Positions 1 through 8,818 are shown, numbered from the stretch's first letter. The stretch: DNA of 33,339 nucleotides from Pseudomonadota bacterium (GCA_018241765.1 JAFEDD010000004.1:162314-195652); one strand, 5' to 3'. Program-made: numbers and translations. Notes: generated from the sequence alone by a model not told the origin.

Positions 1-77
1 TTTTGGCTCGACTCTTCGTTGCAACTGCTCGCAATAGCTTGCTATTGCTGCGCTTTGCGCCTCGATTCGAACCAAAA
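1..77. repeat. Imperfect palindrome at the left edge
   Basis: Positions 1-38 and 41-77 are imperfect inverted repeats around a 2-base centre. The core GCAATAGC-TT-GCTATTGC is perfect, and the outer ends TTTTGG/CCAAAA and TCGA/TCGA also match. The middle of the arms pairs poorly. The element may continue left of the window. A T-run follows at 86-93, but it is about 10 bases from the hairpin, so terminator function is unproven. The sequence differs from the three larger palindromes elsewhere in the window. No gene is seen in 1-131. Confidence 0.55.
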
Positions 78-131
78 TCCATCGCATTTTTTTGTACCAA
101 TCTTCGCGAAACACTGCACTAGCCGAAAGCC

Positions 132-464
132 TCAGGCGTCGCGCAACGCGACGGTCACCAGCACGCTCGCGTCCGAGGTCGCCTTCAGGTCGTGCGTGAC
201 CCCTCCGGTCACGTAGAGCAGTTGCCCTGCACGCATCGCGTGCGTCGCGCCGTCGACCCCGACGGTGATCTCGCCCTCGATGCATTGGACGGTGATCTCG
301 CCGTTCACGCGGTGCGGCGGCAACCCCTTGCCGGCGGGCAACACGATGCGCATCACTTCGAGGTCGCGCGATTTGAAGAGCGCGATCGTTTTTGCGTCGC
401 GCAGGGCGTCGCCGAGCGGCCCGACGTCGACGACCTGACCGGGTTGGGCATGCGGTAGTGCCAT
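132..464 (-). CDS. Small single-domain cupin protein
   Basis: A 110-residue protein made almost entirely of one cupin_2 barrel. Cupin motif 1 is at about residues 45-65 (PPH at 49-51, then GEITVQCIEGE), and motif 2 at about 80-94 (GQLLYVTGGVTHDL). His51 and His91 are likely metal ligands, with Glu56 or Gln60 as a possible third. The start is supported by GAGGAG about 7 bases upstream. It lies 65 bases downstream of the HTHP heme-protein gene on the same strand, so the two may be co-transcribed. Small cupins of this type are annotated from dioxygenase-like to sensory, and the substrate cannot be told from sequence. Family is fairly certain; function is unknown. Confidence 0.85.
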   Translation of the reverse strand: MALPHAQPGQVVDVGPLGDALRDAKTIALFKSRDLEVMRIVLPAGKGLPPHRVNGEITVQCIEGEITVGVDGATHAMRAGQLLYVTGGVTHDLKATSDASVLVTVALRDA

Positions 465-529
465 GGGATAGCTCCTCGGGTTCGGCCTGCGGGGCGCTCA
501 GACCCCGTGAACGATGAACGGGCTCGGGT

Positions 530-757
530 CTATTTCCGCCAATAGTTGTTGGCGGCGGCCACCGTCTGGAAATTGACCGCGATGACATGCGATGCAGCGG
601 TCAATGCCTCGGCATCTTCGGCGTACTCGGGGCGCAGTTTTTTCAGCACGTCCGGGTTCGGTTGCGTGTATTTCACGCCACGTCGGCTCAGCGTGATGGC
701 GAGTTCGAAGCCTTCCTGCGGCGTTGCGGTGATCAGGCTGGCGAGCCAGGTATCCAT
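530..757 (-). CDS. Hexameric tyrosine-coordinated heme protein (HTHP)
   Basis: A 75-residue protein. The start MDTWLASLITATPQEGF, the middle PEYAEDAEAL and the end VAAANNYW agree with the HTHP family, whose described marine alphaproteobacterial member is about the same length and carries TATPQEGF and TIAAANDYW segments. In that protein six subunits each bind heme through a tyrosine, and peroxidase/catalase-like activity is reported. Tyr45 here (PEYAED) falls at the corresponding ligand position. There is no signal peptide, so it is cytosolic as read. A strong GAGGAG precedes the ATG by 8 bases. It lies between AMP nucleosidase (56 bases upstream) and a cupin (65 bases downstream), all on one strand. 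The family call rests on recalled sequence similarity and the physiological role is not established. Confidence 0.85.
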   Translation of the reverse strand: MDTWLASLITATPQEGFELAITLSRRGVKYTQPNPDVLKKLRPEYAEDAEALTAASHVIAVNFQTVAAANNYWRK

Positions 758-813
758 CGTGGGGACTCCTCAAAACTGTGGTTGCGGGTTATGCGATGAC
801 GAAGCGCGGCGCC

Positions 814-2334
814 TCACTGAAACGCCACCTCCGCGAAGCTTCTGAGTTTACGACTATGCAGATGATCGAGCCCTGCATCGCGCATCCGTTCGATCGCGCG
901 AATGCCGATCAGGAGATGCTGGTTGACGCGCTCGCGATAGAAGTGATTGGCCATGCCAGGCAACTTGATTTCGCCATGCAGCGGCTTGTCGCTGACGCAG
1001 AGCAGCGTGCCATAGGGCACACGAAAGCGAAAGCCGTTCGCGGCGATGGTGGCGCTCTCCATGTCGAGCGCGATCGCACGGCTTTGCGAGAAACGGCGTT
1101 CGGGTGAACTGGCGGCGCCGCGCGAGGGCAGAAGTTCCCAGTTGCGGTTGTCGGTGCTGGCGACAGTGCCGGTGCGCAGCACACGCTTCAAGTCGTGCCG
1201 CTGCAACTGCGTCACGTCGGCGACGGCCGCCTCGAGCGCCACCTGCACTTCGGCCAGCGCCGGAATCGGCACCCAGAGCGGCAGTTCCTCATCGAGCACA
1301 TGATCTTCCCGAACATAGCCGTGCGCGAGGACGTAGTCGCCCAGCGCTTGCGTGTTGCGCAGCCCGGCGCAGTGCCCGAGCATGAGCCACGCGTGCGGTC
1401 GCAGCACGGCGATGTGATCGGTGATGGTTTTCGCGTTGGCTGGGCCGACGCCGATGTTGACCATGCTGATGCCCGAATGATCCGCGCGAAGCAGGTGATA
1501 GCCCGGCATCTGCGGCAGTCGCGGCGGTGGCGCCCCCAGCGCGTCGACCGGCTGCGTCGGCAGCCCTTTGCGGCGCGTGACGACGTTGCCCGGCTCGACG
1601 AAAGCGAGGTAATCACTCTGCGGATCGTTCATCAGTTCATGTCCGATGCGAACGAATTCGTCGATGTAGAACTGATAGTTGGTGAACAGCACGTAGTTCT
1701 GGAACCACTCGGGCGCGGTGCCGGTGTAGTGACGCAGGCGGTGCAGCGAGTAGTCGACGCGGGGAGCGGTGAAGAGCGCCAGTGGCTGGTGCGAGCCAGG
1801 CGCCGGCTCGAAGGTGCCGTTGGCGATGCCGTCGTCCATGACCGACAGGTCGGGAAGATCGAAGACGTCGCGGAAGCGGTCGCGCCGCGCGCTGTCGAGA
1901 TGCCCTTCGAGGTGATCGTGTTCCGTCAATGCAAAGTGCACCGGAATCGGCTGCGCGCCGGTGCCGACCTCGATCGGCTCGCCATGGTTGGCGAGGAGCA
2001 GGCGAAACTGCTCACGGTAATATGCAGCGAAGAGGTCAGGCCGCGTCAGCGTCGTTTCGAAGACACCAGGGCCATGCACGAACCCGTACGCCAGACGAGA
2101 ATCGGCGCGGGTGACGGTCGTGCTGCGAACGCGGACGAAGGGGTAGCAGGCGCGCACTCGGGGCTGGACATCATCGCCGGCGACGAAGCGATGCAGACTT
2201 TCGCGCAGGTGCGCGATCGAAGCCTCGTAGATCCGCCTGACCTGTGCCAGCGCGGCATCGGCGTCGGTGAACGACTGCGGCGCAACGAACGGTGCCGAGG
2301 CGGCGGGAGACGAAGGGTGCTGGCGTTTTTTCAT
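814..2334 (-). CDS. amn: AMP nucleosidase
   Basis: A 506-residue protein matching AMP nucleosidase, which hydrolyses AMP to adenine and ribose 5-phosphate in purine salvage and adenylate control. The N-terminal half (about 20-190) is the family-specific regulatory domain. The C-terminal half is a nucleoside-phosphorylase-like fold with NIGVGPANAKTITDH, LMLGHCAGLR and, near the end, the nucleotide-binding DMESATIAANGF followed by SDKPLHGEIK. The length fits the family (about 480-500) with a short extra Lys/Pro/Ala-rich N-terminus (MKKRQHPSSPAAS). The same-strand neighbours are an orphan periplasmic binding protein upstream (87 bases) and HTHP downstream. No frame damage is seen. Confidence 0.95.
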   Translation of the reverse strand: MKKRQHPSSPAASAPFVAPQSFTDADAALAQVRRIYEASIAHLRESLHRFVAGDDVQPRVRACYPFVRVRSTTVTRADSRLAYGFVHGPGVFETTLTRPDLFAAYYREQFRLLLANHGEPIEVGTGAQPIPVHFALTEHDHLEGHLDSARRDRFRDVFDLPDLSVMDDGIANGTFEPAPGSHQPLALFTAPRVDYSLHRLRHYTGTAPEWFQNYVLFTNYQFYIDEFVRIGHELMNDPQSDYLAFVEPGNVVTRRKGLPTQPVDALGAPPPRLPQMPGYHLLRADHSGISMVNIGVGPANAKTITDHIAVLRPHAWLMLGHCAGLRNTQALGDYVLAHGYVREDHVLDEELPLWVPIPALAEVQVALEAAVADVTQLQRHDLKRVLRTGTVASTDNRNWELLPSRGAASSPERRFSQSRAIALDMESATIAANGFRFRVPYGTLLCVSDKPLHGEIKLPGMANHFYRERVNQHLLIGIRAIERMRDAGLDHLHSRKLRSFAEVAFQ

Positions 2335-2421
2335 GCCCTATTTTGCACACGACCGCCGCCGACGCCCCGCCGCCCCGACGCGAGCCGAATCCCGTGGCGG
2401 AGCCAGGTTTGGCGGTGCCGC

Positions 2422-3270
2422 CTACATGCCCAGCCAGGTCGCGAGGGCAACGTAGTTGTTCTGATCGTAAGTGACGAATCCCTGCTTGAGGCCGATGCGC
2501 TCGAGCTTGGCTTGCCCTTCGGCGTTGTTGACCATGTCGACGAAGTACGCCCGGATGGCGTCGATCTGATCCTTGCCCAGCGAATTGGCAACGATCAAGT
2601 TCTTGATCGGCACCGCGCGTGACGACGCGATGACCTTGCCTCCGCCCGCCGTCCACTCCTTCACGATCGCCTCCGATGCGGTGGCGGCAACGTCGACGAA
2701 CCCGTTGTCGACCATGAAGGGGATCGAGTCCTGATAGCGCGTGAACTTCAGCGGTGGCGTGCCCGTCTTGGCCGCCGCCGCCGCATCACGCAAGGTCGCC
2801 CGAACCAGCCAGGTGGTGATCGAATTCGGGTCCGGCGCGCCGACCGGCTTGCTGCCCGCGGCCAGCGTTCTGCCGAGATCGGCCGCCGTGGCCGCTGGCG
2901 CGTTCGATTTCGAAAGGAACGATGCCTTGTAGCCGGTGTGCGCCTTCGAGACCGCCGCCAGCGTGTACTCGCCGCGCTTGACGGGCGCCAACGCGATGTG
3001 TGTCGGATGGATGAAGGCGATGTCGTAGGTCTTCGCGGCAAGGCCCTTTTCGAGCGCGGCATAGTCGCCGACCATCTCCACGTTGATTTTCAGCTTCAGT
3101 TGCTTGCCCAGATCGTCGGCGATCGCGCGGTAGTTCTGACGCGCCGTGTCGCTGCCGCGATAGGTGACACCCTCGTTGACCGCGAAGGTGAGTGCGTGTT
3201 GCGCGCTGGCCGCGCCGCAGAGAAACAGGCCGGTCGCGGCGAGCGACGCGGCAACGATTCGTGTGAGCAT
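2422..3270 (-). CDS. PhnD-like phosphate/phosphonate periplasmic binding protein
   Basis: A 282-residue type-2 periplasmic binding protein of the PhnD/phosphonate-binding family. The chosen start gives a typical signal peptide (MLTRIVAASLAATGLFLCGAASA, cleavage after AQ or ASA). An upstream in-frame ATG at 3297 would put nine charged residues before it, and GAGG sits about 9 bases before the chosen ATG. Family features are TYDIAFIHPTHIAL (about 80-93), GAPDPNSITTWLVR and FVDVAATASEAIVKEW. No ABC permease or ATPase gene is next to it, so it is an orphan that either feeds a transporter elsewhere or has a sensory or other role. The ligand cannot be read from sequence: PhnD homologues bind phosphonate, phosphite, phosphate or other oxyanions. 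Confidence 0.85.
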   Translation of the reverse strand: MLTRIVAASLAATGLFLCGAASAQHALTFAVNEGVTYRGSDTARQNYRAIADDLGKQLKLKINVEMVGDYAALEKGLAAKTYDIAFIHPTHIALAPVKRGEYTLAAVSKAHTGYKASFLSKSNAPAATAADLGRTLAAGSKPVGAPDPNSITTWLVRATLRDAAAAAKTGTPPLKFTRYQDSIPFMVDNGFVDVAATASEAIVKEWTAGGGKVIASSRAVPIKNLIVANSLGKDQIDAIRAYFVDMVNNAEGQAKLERIGLKQGFVTYDQNNYVALATWLGM

Positions 3271-3644
3271 GTTGAGGTCCCTCGTTCGTCGCGCCACACA
3301 GCAAGTCTGTGCGTTCTGCCACAGCGTCGAACTCCAGGCCCGACGCCGACGCTCCGGTGTTTATGGGGCAATGCTACTTCGCAGGCGCACCGATTTACCG
3401 ATCGAAATGACAACCTCCGCAGGGCGCCGCCGCGCAGCGCATGGCGGCGACATATGCGGCCTGAAATTGGTGCATTTCGCGCACCGCGACCATGACAACG
3501 GTAATTTCGTGGCTCAATCGAGCGGCCGATCTGTTGCGCAATCGCCACACGGCGGCGCGAGCCGCGCGAACCCTCACCGCGACGGCTCGGCCCCTGACTC
3601 GGGTCGCGCGGGTGCCGCCGCCTGGCGTCGAACTTCGCGCGAAC
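3271..3644. other. Intergenic region without a supported gene
   Basis: 374 bases between the gcvP stop and the PhnD-like gene start. All reading frames here are shadows without family resemblance. The PhnD-like gene's promoter should lie here, but I found no convincing -35/-10 pair. A short GGTGC/GCACC inverted repeat lies at about 3470-3484; its arms are in the opposite order to an NtrC site. Confidence 0.5.
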
Positions 3645-6464
3645 TCATGCGCTCGCGTAGTTCTCCAGTGACGGGCACGAGCACATGATGTTGCGATCGC
3701 CGTAGACGTCGTCGACGCGGCCCACGGGTGGCCAATACTTGTGCTCGCGCAGCGCGGCGAGCGGATAGGCCGCCTGTTCCCGGGTGTAGGCGTGGTCCCA
3801 CGCCTCGGTCAGCAGCGCCGCGGCGGTGTGCGGCGCATTGACCAGCGGATTGTCATCCTTCGGCCAGACGCCCGTCTCGACGGCGCGAATTTCCTCGCGA
3901 ATCGCGATCATGGCATCGATGAAGCGGTCGATCTCCACCTTGGGTTCGCTCTCGGTCGGCTCGATCATCAGCGTACCGGCCACCGGAAAGCTGACCGTCG
4001 GCGCGTGAAAGCCATAGTCCATCAACCGCTTGGCGACGTCCATGTTGCTGATGCCGCAACGCTCCTTGATCGGGCGAACGTCGACGATGCATTCGTGTGC
4101 GACGAACCCGCCATGACCGCTGTAGAGCATCGGGTAGTGCGGCGCCAGCTTTTTGGCGATGTAGTTGGCGTTGAGGATGGCCACGGCGGTTGCCTCACGC
4201 AGACCGTCGGCGCCCATCAGGCGGATGTACGCGTACGGAATCGGCAGGATGCTTGCGCTGCCAAACGGCGCGGCACTGACCGGCCCGACCTTGCCACGCC
4301 CGGGCAGGAACGGCGCGAGGTGCGCCTTGACGCCGATCGGACCGATGCCCGGCCCACCGCCGCCGTGCGGAATGCAGAACGTCTTGTGCAGGTTCATGTG
4401 GCTGACATCGGCACCGATCTCGGCGGGATAGCAGACGCCGACCTGCGCATTGAGGTTGGCGCCGTCCATGTAGACCTGTCCGCCGTGCTGGTGCACGATG
4501 GCGCAGATGTCCTTGATCGCCTCCTCGAAGACGCCGTGCGTCGAGGGGTAGGTGATCATCAACGCCGCGAGCCGCGCCGAATGCTGCTCGGCGGCGGCGC
4601 GCAGATCGGCGACATCGACGTTGCCGTCGGCATCGCACTTGGTGACGACCACTTCCATGCCGCACATCTGCGCGCTGGCCGGATTGGTGCCGTGCGCGCT
4701 GGCCGGAATCAGGCAGACGACGCGACCATGATCGCCGCGACTCTGGTGGTAGGCGCGAATGGCGAGCAGCCCCGCATATTCGCCCTGGGCGCCGCTGTTG
4801 GGTTGCAAGGACACGGCGTCGAAACCGGTGATGCGGCAGAGCATCGCCTCGAGGGCGCTGGTGAGCTCGGCGTAGCCACGTGCCTGTTCGGCCGGCACGA
4901 ACGGGTGCAGGTTGCCGAACTCCGGCCACGTGATGGGGATCATCTCCGTCGTGGCGTTGAGTTTCATGGTGCACGAGCCGAGCGGAATCATCGTGCGGTC
5001 GAGCGCGAGATCGCGGTCGGCGAGCCGACGCAGGTAGCGCAGCATTTCGGTTTCGCTGTGGTGCGTGTTGAACACCGGATGCGCCAGCACGTCACCATCG
5101 CGCTTCAGCCCCGCCGGAAGAGCGTCCGGCGCACTCGCGATGGTCGCCGGTGCCTGCACGCCGATTGCCGCACCGACGGCGAAGAGGACGGCGTCGACGT
5201 CGGCCTCGATGTGCGTTTCATCGAAGCTCACGCCAACGGCACCGAGGTCGGCGTAGTGCCGCAGGTTCATGCCGCCGTTGCGTGCCGTCGCGATGATCGC
5301 GGCGTGGGCGCCGTGCGTGAACGTAACGGTGTCGAAGAAGGCATCGGCGCCCGGTGCGATGCCCATCGCACGCAGGCCGCTCGCATAGCGCGTCGCGAGC
5401 GCATGAACGCGGCGGGCGATGGCGCGCAGCCCCTCGGGGCCGTGATAGACCGCGTACATGCCGGCGATGACCGCGAGCAGCACCTGCGCGGTGCAGATGT
5501 TGCTGGTGGCCTTTTCGCGGCGGATGTGTTGTTCGCGCGTCTGCAACGTGAGGCGATACGCCGGTTTGCCGTGCGCGTCGATGCTGACACCAACCAGCCG
5601 CCCCGGCATGTTGCGTTTGTAGGCGTCGCGCACGGCCATGTACGCAGCGTGCGGCCCGCCATAGCCCATCGGCACCCCGAAGCGCTGCGTGGAGCCGATC
5701 ACGATGTCGGCGCCCCACGCGCCGGGCGCCTTGAGCAGCATCAGCGCGAGCGGATCGGCCGCGCAGATGAAGAGCGCGCCCCTGGCGTGCGCCGCCTCGG
5801 CAAACGGTGCCAGGTCGTGAATCTGCCCGCTCGTCGAAGGGTATTGCGCGAGCACCGCGAAGTAGTCGCCTTCCTGCATCAATGCTGACAGCGACCCGAC
5901 CTTGACGACGATGCCCAGCGGCTCGGCGCGTTGCTTCAGCACGTCGATGGTTTGCGGATGGCAGTCGCTGGCGACGATGATGGTGTTGCTGTCGGCTTTC
6001 GCCTGACGCTTGGCGAGCGTCATCGCTTCGGCCGCCGCCGTGCCTTCGTCGAGCAGCGAGGCATTGGCGATGTCCATGCCGGTGAGGTCGGTGATCATCG
6101 TCTGATAGTTCAGCAGCGCTTCCAGCCGGCCTTGTGAAATTTCAGGCTGGTACGGTGTATAGGCCGTGTACCAGGCCGGGTTTTCCAGAATGTTGCGCAG
6201 GATGACCGGCGGCGTGATGGTGCCGGCATAGCCTTGGCCGATGAAGTTCCTGAACAGTTGGTTTTTCTGCGCCATCGAACGCAGTTCGGCCAACGTCTGC
6301 ACCTCGCTCAGACCGACGGGCAGCGGTAGCGGTTTGCTGCCGACGATGCTCGGCGGCACGGCTTGGCGCAGCAGATCGTCGAGCGAGGCGGCGCCGATCA
6401 GGCGCAACATGTCGCGTTGCTCGTCGTGGTTCGGGCCGATGTGGCGAGGCAGAAAATCAGACAT
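3645..6464 (-). CDS. gcvP: Glycine dehydrogenase (P protein of glycine cleavage system)
   Basis: A 939-residue homodimer-type P protein, the PLP enzyme that decarboxylates glycine and passes the aminomethyl group to the lipoyl arm of GcvH. The N-terminal half (about 1-430) and C-terminal half (about 450-939) are the two related aminotransferase-like domains. The PLP lysine is Lys694 in [20 protein letters not shown]. Other landmarks are [15 protein letters not shown] near residue 75 and [17 protein letters not shown] near 490. Length matches the one-chain P protein, so no gcvPA/gcvPB split. It is the last gene of the gcvT-gcvH-GNAT-gcvP operon, 96 bases after the GNAT gene, and would come under the riboswitch upstream of gcvT if transcription reads through. 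Confidence 0.97.
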   Translation of the reverse strand: MSDFLPRHIGPNHDEQRDMLRLIGAASLDDLLRQAVPPSIVGSKPLPLPVGLSEVQTLAELRSMAQKNQLFRNFIGQGYAGTITPPVILRNILENPAWYTAYTPYQPEISQGRLEALLNYQTMITDLTGMDIANASLLDEGTAAAEAMTLAKRQAKADSNTIIVASDCHPQTIDVLKQRAEPLGIVVKVGSLSALMQEGDYFAVLAQYPSTSGQIHDLAPFAEAAHARGALFICAADPLALMLLKAPGAWGADIVIGSTQRFGVPMGYGGPHAAYMAVRDAYKRNMPGRLVGVSIDAHGKPAYRLTLQTREQHIRREKATSNICTAQVLLAVIAGMYAVYHGPEGLRAIARRVHALATRYASGLRAMGIAPGADAFFDTVTFTHGAHAAIIATARNGGMNLRHYADLGAVGVSFDETHIEADVDAVLFAVGAAIGVQAPATIASAPDALPAGLKRDGDVLAHPVFNTHHSETEMLRYLRRLADRDLALDRTMIPLGSCTMKLNATTEMIPITWPEFGNLHPFVPAEQARGYAELTSALEAMLCRITGFDAVSLQPNSGAQGEYAGLLAIRAYHQSRGDHGRVVCLIPASAHGTNPASAQMCGMEVVVTKCDADGNVDVADLRAAAEQHSARLAALMITYPSTHGVFEEAIKDICAIVHQHGGQVYMDGANLNAQVGVCYPAEIGADVSHMNLHKTFCIPHGGGGPGIGPIGVKAHLAPFLPGRGKVGPVSAAPFGSASILPIPYAYIRLMGADGLREATAVAILNANYIAKKLAPHYPMLYSGHGGFVAHECIVDVRPIKERCGISNMDVAKRLMDYGFHAPTVSFPVAGTLMIEPTESEPKVEIDRFIDAMIAIREEIRAVETGVWPKDDNPLVNAPHTAAALLTEAWDHAYTREQAAYPLAALREHKYWPPVGRVDDVYGDRNIMCSCPSLENYASA

Positions 6465-6560
6465 GGTGCGGTCTCGGGTGAGGTATGGCGGATGCAGGCA
6501 TCCGGGGACAGGGGTGGCGCGGCGTGCCCGGGGCGACGCTTGGCAGCGCGCGCCGCGAAA

Positions 6561-7004
6561 TCAAAGCAGCTTGCGGTATTGCACGAAGCCGCTGCGTTCG
6601 GCGAGTTTGTTGTAGAGCACCATCGCTTCGGCGTTGGTCTCGTGCGTGAGCCAGTGCACGCGGTTGGCGCCATCGGCCTTGGCCCGCGCGCAGAGCGCCT
6701 CGATCAGCGCGCGTCCGACGCCGCGACCACGAACGCTTTCGTGCGTGAAGAGGTCTTGCAGGTAGCACGAGGACTCGGCACTCCAGCAGGAACGGTGGTA
6801 GATGCCGTGGGCAATGCCGAGCAGCCGCTCGCCCTCGAAGGCACCGAGCCCGAACATCGGCTCGCGCTCGTCGTGCAGACGCGCCCACGTGAGATCGAAC
6901 TGCGCCTGCGGCAGCGTGGTGCGGTAGAAGGCAAGATAGCTCTGCCACAGCGGTTGCCAGTCGGCACGATCGGCGAGCGTCAGCGGGCGAACGGTGAGAG
7001 CCAT
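6561..7004 (-). CDS. GNAT-family N-acetyltransferase inside the gcv operon
   Basis: A 147-residue single-domain GNAT protein. The acetyl-CoA pyrophosphate loop is RGRGVGRALIEALC at about residues 90-103, preceded by the beta-4 strand CYLQDLFTHES and followed by HWLTHETNAEAMVLYNKL, a typical GNAT motif B. The ATG at 7004 was chosen. A GTG at 7022, directly after the gcvH stop, would add six residues and has no better ribosome-binding site. The substrate is unknown. It sits between gcvH and gcvP on the same strand, so it is probably co-transcribed with glycine cleavage genes, but a direct link to glycine or lipoyl metabolism is speculation. This is not a usual member of the gcv operon. Confidence 0.85.
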   Translation of the reverse strand: MALTVRPLTLADRADWQPLWQSYLAFYRTTLPQAQFDLTWARLHDEREPMFGLGAFEGERLLGIAHGIYHRSCWSAESSCYLQDLFTHESVRGRGVGRALIEALCARAKADGANRVHWLTHETNAEAMVLYNKLAERSGFVQYRKLL

Positions 7005-7022
7005 GACGCCGCCAGCCGACAC

Positions 7023-7388
7023 TCAGGCGATCAATGCCTTGTAGGCCGCTTCGTCATGCAGCGCAGCGACAGCGGCCGCGTCGCTGACGCGCAGCTTGAA
7101 GAACCAGCCGGCGCCTTCGGGGTCGCTGTTGACGAGCGAGGGGTCGGCGACCACCGCCTCGTTCACTTCGATCACTTCGCCGGCCACCGGTGCCTTGACT
7201 TCGGCCGCCGCCTTGACGGATTCGATGATGGAGGCCTCTTCGCCCGCGGCGAGCCGGCGGCCGACCTTGGGTTGCTCGACGTAGACCAGGTCGCCCAATT
7301 TGTCCTGGGCGTGATGCGTGATGCCGACGGTGCCGACGTCGCCTTCCATGCGGATGTATTCATGATCTTCGGTGTAGCGGGTGGTCAT
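7023..7388 (-). CDS. gcvH: Glycine cleavage system H protein
   Basis: A 121-residue lipoyl carrier that shuttles the aminomethyl intermediate between the P, T and L proteins. The lipoylated lysine is Lys59 in [14 protein letters not shown], with the conserved hairpin context. The N-terminus (YTEDHEYIR) and C-terminus ([12 protein letters not shown], then a helix) are standard and the length is typical. It follows gcvT by 69 bases and is followed almost directly by the GNAT gene. Its expression should follow the glycine riboswitch in front of gcvT. Confidence 0.97.
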   Translation of the reverse strand: MTTRYTEDHEYIRMEGDVGTVGITHHAQDKLGDLVYVEQPKVGRRLAAGEEASIIESVKAAAEVKAPVAGEVIEVNEAVVADPSLVNSDPEGAGWFFKLRVSDAAAVAALHDEAAYKALIA

Positions 7389-7457
7389 GGCTTTGGCCTT
7401 TCAGTGTTGGCAGGGTTGGGCGTGGGGCAGGATGGGCGACGCAAGCGTGCTCGACCG

Positions 7458-8603
7458 TCAACGTTTGTAGCGATGCGGCGCGAACGGCATCGCGACGACG
7501 GTGACGGGCGTTGGCGTGCCGCGCAGCATGGCATCGATCCGGGTGCCGACGGCGGCATGCGCGGCCTCGACGTAGCCCATGACGACCGGGCCGTTGACGC
7601 TCGGCCCGAAGCCGCCGCTGGTGACGACGCCGACCGCGCGTCCGCTGGCGTCATGCAGGGCGACGCCTTCACGGATCGGTGCGCGGCCTTCCGGCTTCAG
7701 TCCGACCCGCTTGCGCGTGACGCGCGCCGGATCGGCCAGTTCGCCGAGGATGCGCTCGGCCCCCGGAAAGCCGCCGGCGCGCTCACCGCCGGCGCGGCGC
7801 ACTTTCTGGATGGCCCAGTTCAGGTTCGCCTCGGCCGGCGAGGTCGTGGTGTCGATGTCGTGGCCGTACAGGCAGAGGCCCGCTTCGAGGCGCAACGAAT
7901 CGCGCGCGCCGAGCCCGATCGGCTGAACGCCCGGCACCGCGAGCAGCGCCCGGGCGAGCGTCTCGCAGTCGTCGGCGGCGACGCTGATCTCGAAGCCATC
8001 CTCGCCGGTGTAGCCGCTCCTCGTGACGAGGCAGTCGAGTTCGGCCAGTTCGATGAAGTCGCCCTGCATGAAGCCAAGCTCGAAGATGCGCTCGGGAATG
8101 CGGGCAATGGCGGAGAGCGCGGCTTCGGCGCGCGGCCCCTGCAGCGCGAGCAGCGCGAGGTCGGCGCGCACGCGGATGTCGCAGCGGGCGCCGATCTTCG
8201 CCCTCAGATGCGCGATGTCGGCGTCCTTGCAGGCGGCGTTGACGACGACGTGCAGATACTCGCCGGTGTTGAAGATCATCAGATCGTCGAGGATGCCGCC
8301 GGCGTCGTTGGTGAACAACGCGTAGCGCTGGCGCTTGGCGCCGAGGCCGATGACATCGACCGGCACCAGCGTCTCGAGGGCGGCGGCGGCGTCGGGGCCG
8401 CGCAGTTCGAGTTGCCCCATGTGCGAGACGTCGAACAGGCCGGCGTCGCTGCGGGTGTGCAGGTGCTCCTTCAGCACGCCCAGCGGATATTGCACCGGCA
8501 TGTCGTAGCCGGCGAAGGGCACCATGCGAGCGCCAAGCTCGACATGCAGGGCATGCAGCGGCGTTTGCAGAAGCGTGGACGAGGCAGGGGCGGGTGCTGA
8601 CAT
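7458..8603 (-). CDS. gcvT: Aminomethyltransferase (T protein of glycine cleavage system)
   Basis: A 381-residue tetrahydrofolate-dependent aminomethyltransferase that takes the aminomethyl group from GcvH, releasing ammonia and forming 5,10-methylene-THF. The N-terminal folate domain begins TPLHALHVELGARMVPFAGY. Later segments include LFDVSHMGQLELRG, SGYTGEDGFEISV and RDSLRLEAGLCLYGHD, all diagnostic of GcvT. The open frame continues upstream through the riboswitch to 8765, but that extension (residues with no GcvT similarity) is noncoding leader. The ATG at 8603 directly precedes SAPAPASSTLLQTPLH and has GGAG 10 bases upstream, inside a predicted hairpin. It is the first gene of the gcv operon. 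Confidence 0.96.
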   Translation of the reverse strand: MSAPAPASSTLLQTPLHALHVELGARMVPFAGYDMPVQYPLGVLKEHLHTRSDAGLFDVSHMGQLELRGPDAAAALETLVPVDVIGLGAKRQRYALFTNDAGGILDDLMIFNTGEYLHVVVNAACKDADIAHLRAKIGARCDIRVRADLALLALQGPRAEAALSAIARIPERIFELGFMQGDFIELAELDCLVTRSGYTGEDGFEISVAADDCETLARALLAVPGVQPIGLGARDSLRLEAGLCLYGHDIDTTTSPAEANLNWAIQKVRRAGGERAGGFPGAERILGELADPARVTRKRVGLKPEGRAPIREGVALHDASGRAVGVVTSGGFGPSVNGPVVMGYVEAAHAAVGTRIDAMLRGTPTPVTVVAMPFAPHRYKR

Positions 8604-8637
8604 CGGGACGTGGCTCCAGGAGGAAGGTGACGTCCCG
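8604..8637 (-). promoter_or_regulatory. Candidate expression-platform hairpin covering the gcvT ribosome-binding site
   Basis: In the mRNA sense, CGGGACGT (8637-8630) can pair perfectly with ACGTCCCG (8611-8604) over 8 bp. The 18-base loop contains the GGAG Shine-Dalgarno sequence (plus-strand 8614-8617), and the stem ends one base from the AUG. It starts immediately after the conserved 3' end of the glycine aptamer. That position suggests glycine binding alters access to the ribosome-binding site. The pairing is seen directly; the switching role is inferred. Confidence 0.6.
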
Positions 8638-8640
8638 GAT

Positions 8641-8735
8641 CTGTCCTTTGGCCTGAGAGATTCAACCGCCAGACGGCGCGGTCTTGCCCCTTCGGCGGAG
8701 GCTCTCGCCAGGGTGATGGCTGCCTCGCTCTCCAG
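8641..8735 (-). promoter_or_regulatory. Glycine riboswitch (single aptamer)
   Basis: On the minus strand this leader holds the hallmark glycine-aptamer segments. GGAGAG at the 5' side (8733-8728) pairs with the 3' CTCTCAGGC (about 8659-8651). The internal GCCGAAGGGGCAAG (about 8697-8684) is the conserved ligand-binding core, and the downstream AAAGGACAG (8649-8641) is the family's typical 3' flank. Only one aptamer is visible: no second copy of the core occurs between it and gcvT or in the roughly 250 bases upstream. It is therefore a singlet rather than the classic tandem. It sits 38 bases before gcvT, and regulation of glycine catabolism genes by glycine is the established role. Confidence 0.93.
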
Positions 8736-8818
8736 ATTGGCGGCGCGCGGCGACGACGTCGTCACGGCCCTGAATCAGTACGGCACCTGAGCGATCTTCC
8801 GGGGATTACGCCTACGGT

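Noticed and set aside
1-93. Left-edge palindrome plus T-run as an intrinsic terminator
   Set aside because: The T-run is separated from the hairpin by about 10 bases and the upstream gene is outside the window.
3468-3486. Possible NtrC binding site before the PhnD-like gene
   Set aside because: The inverted repeat is GGTGC/GCACC, the reverse arm order of an NtrC site, and no sigma54 -24/-12 pair with correct spacing was found.
3741-5888. 715-codon plus-strand open frame
   Set aside because: It lies wholly opposite gcvP, has the Arg/Asp/His/Val-rich composition typical of antisense frames in high-GC DNA, and has no family resemblance.
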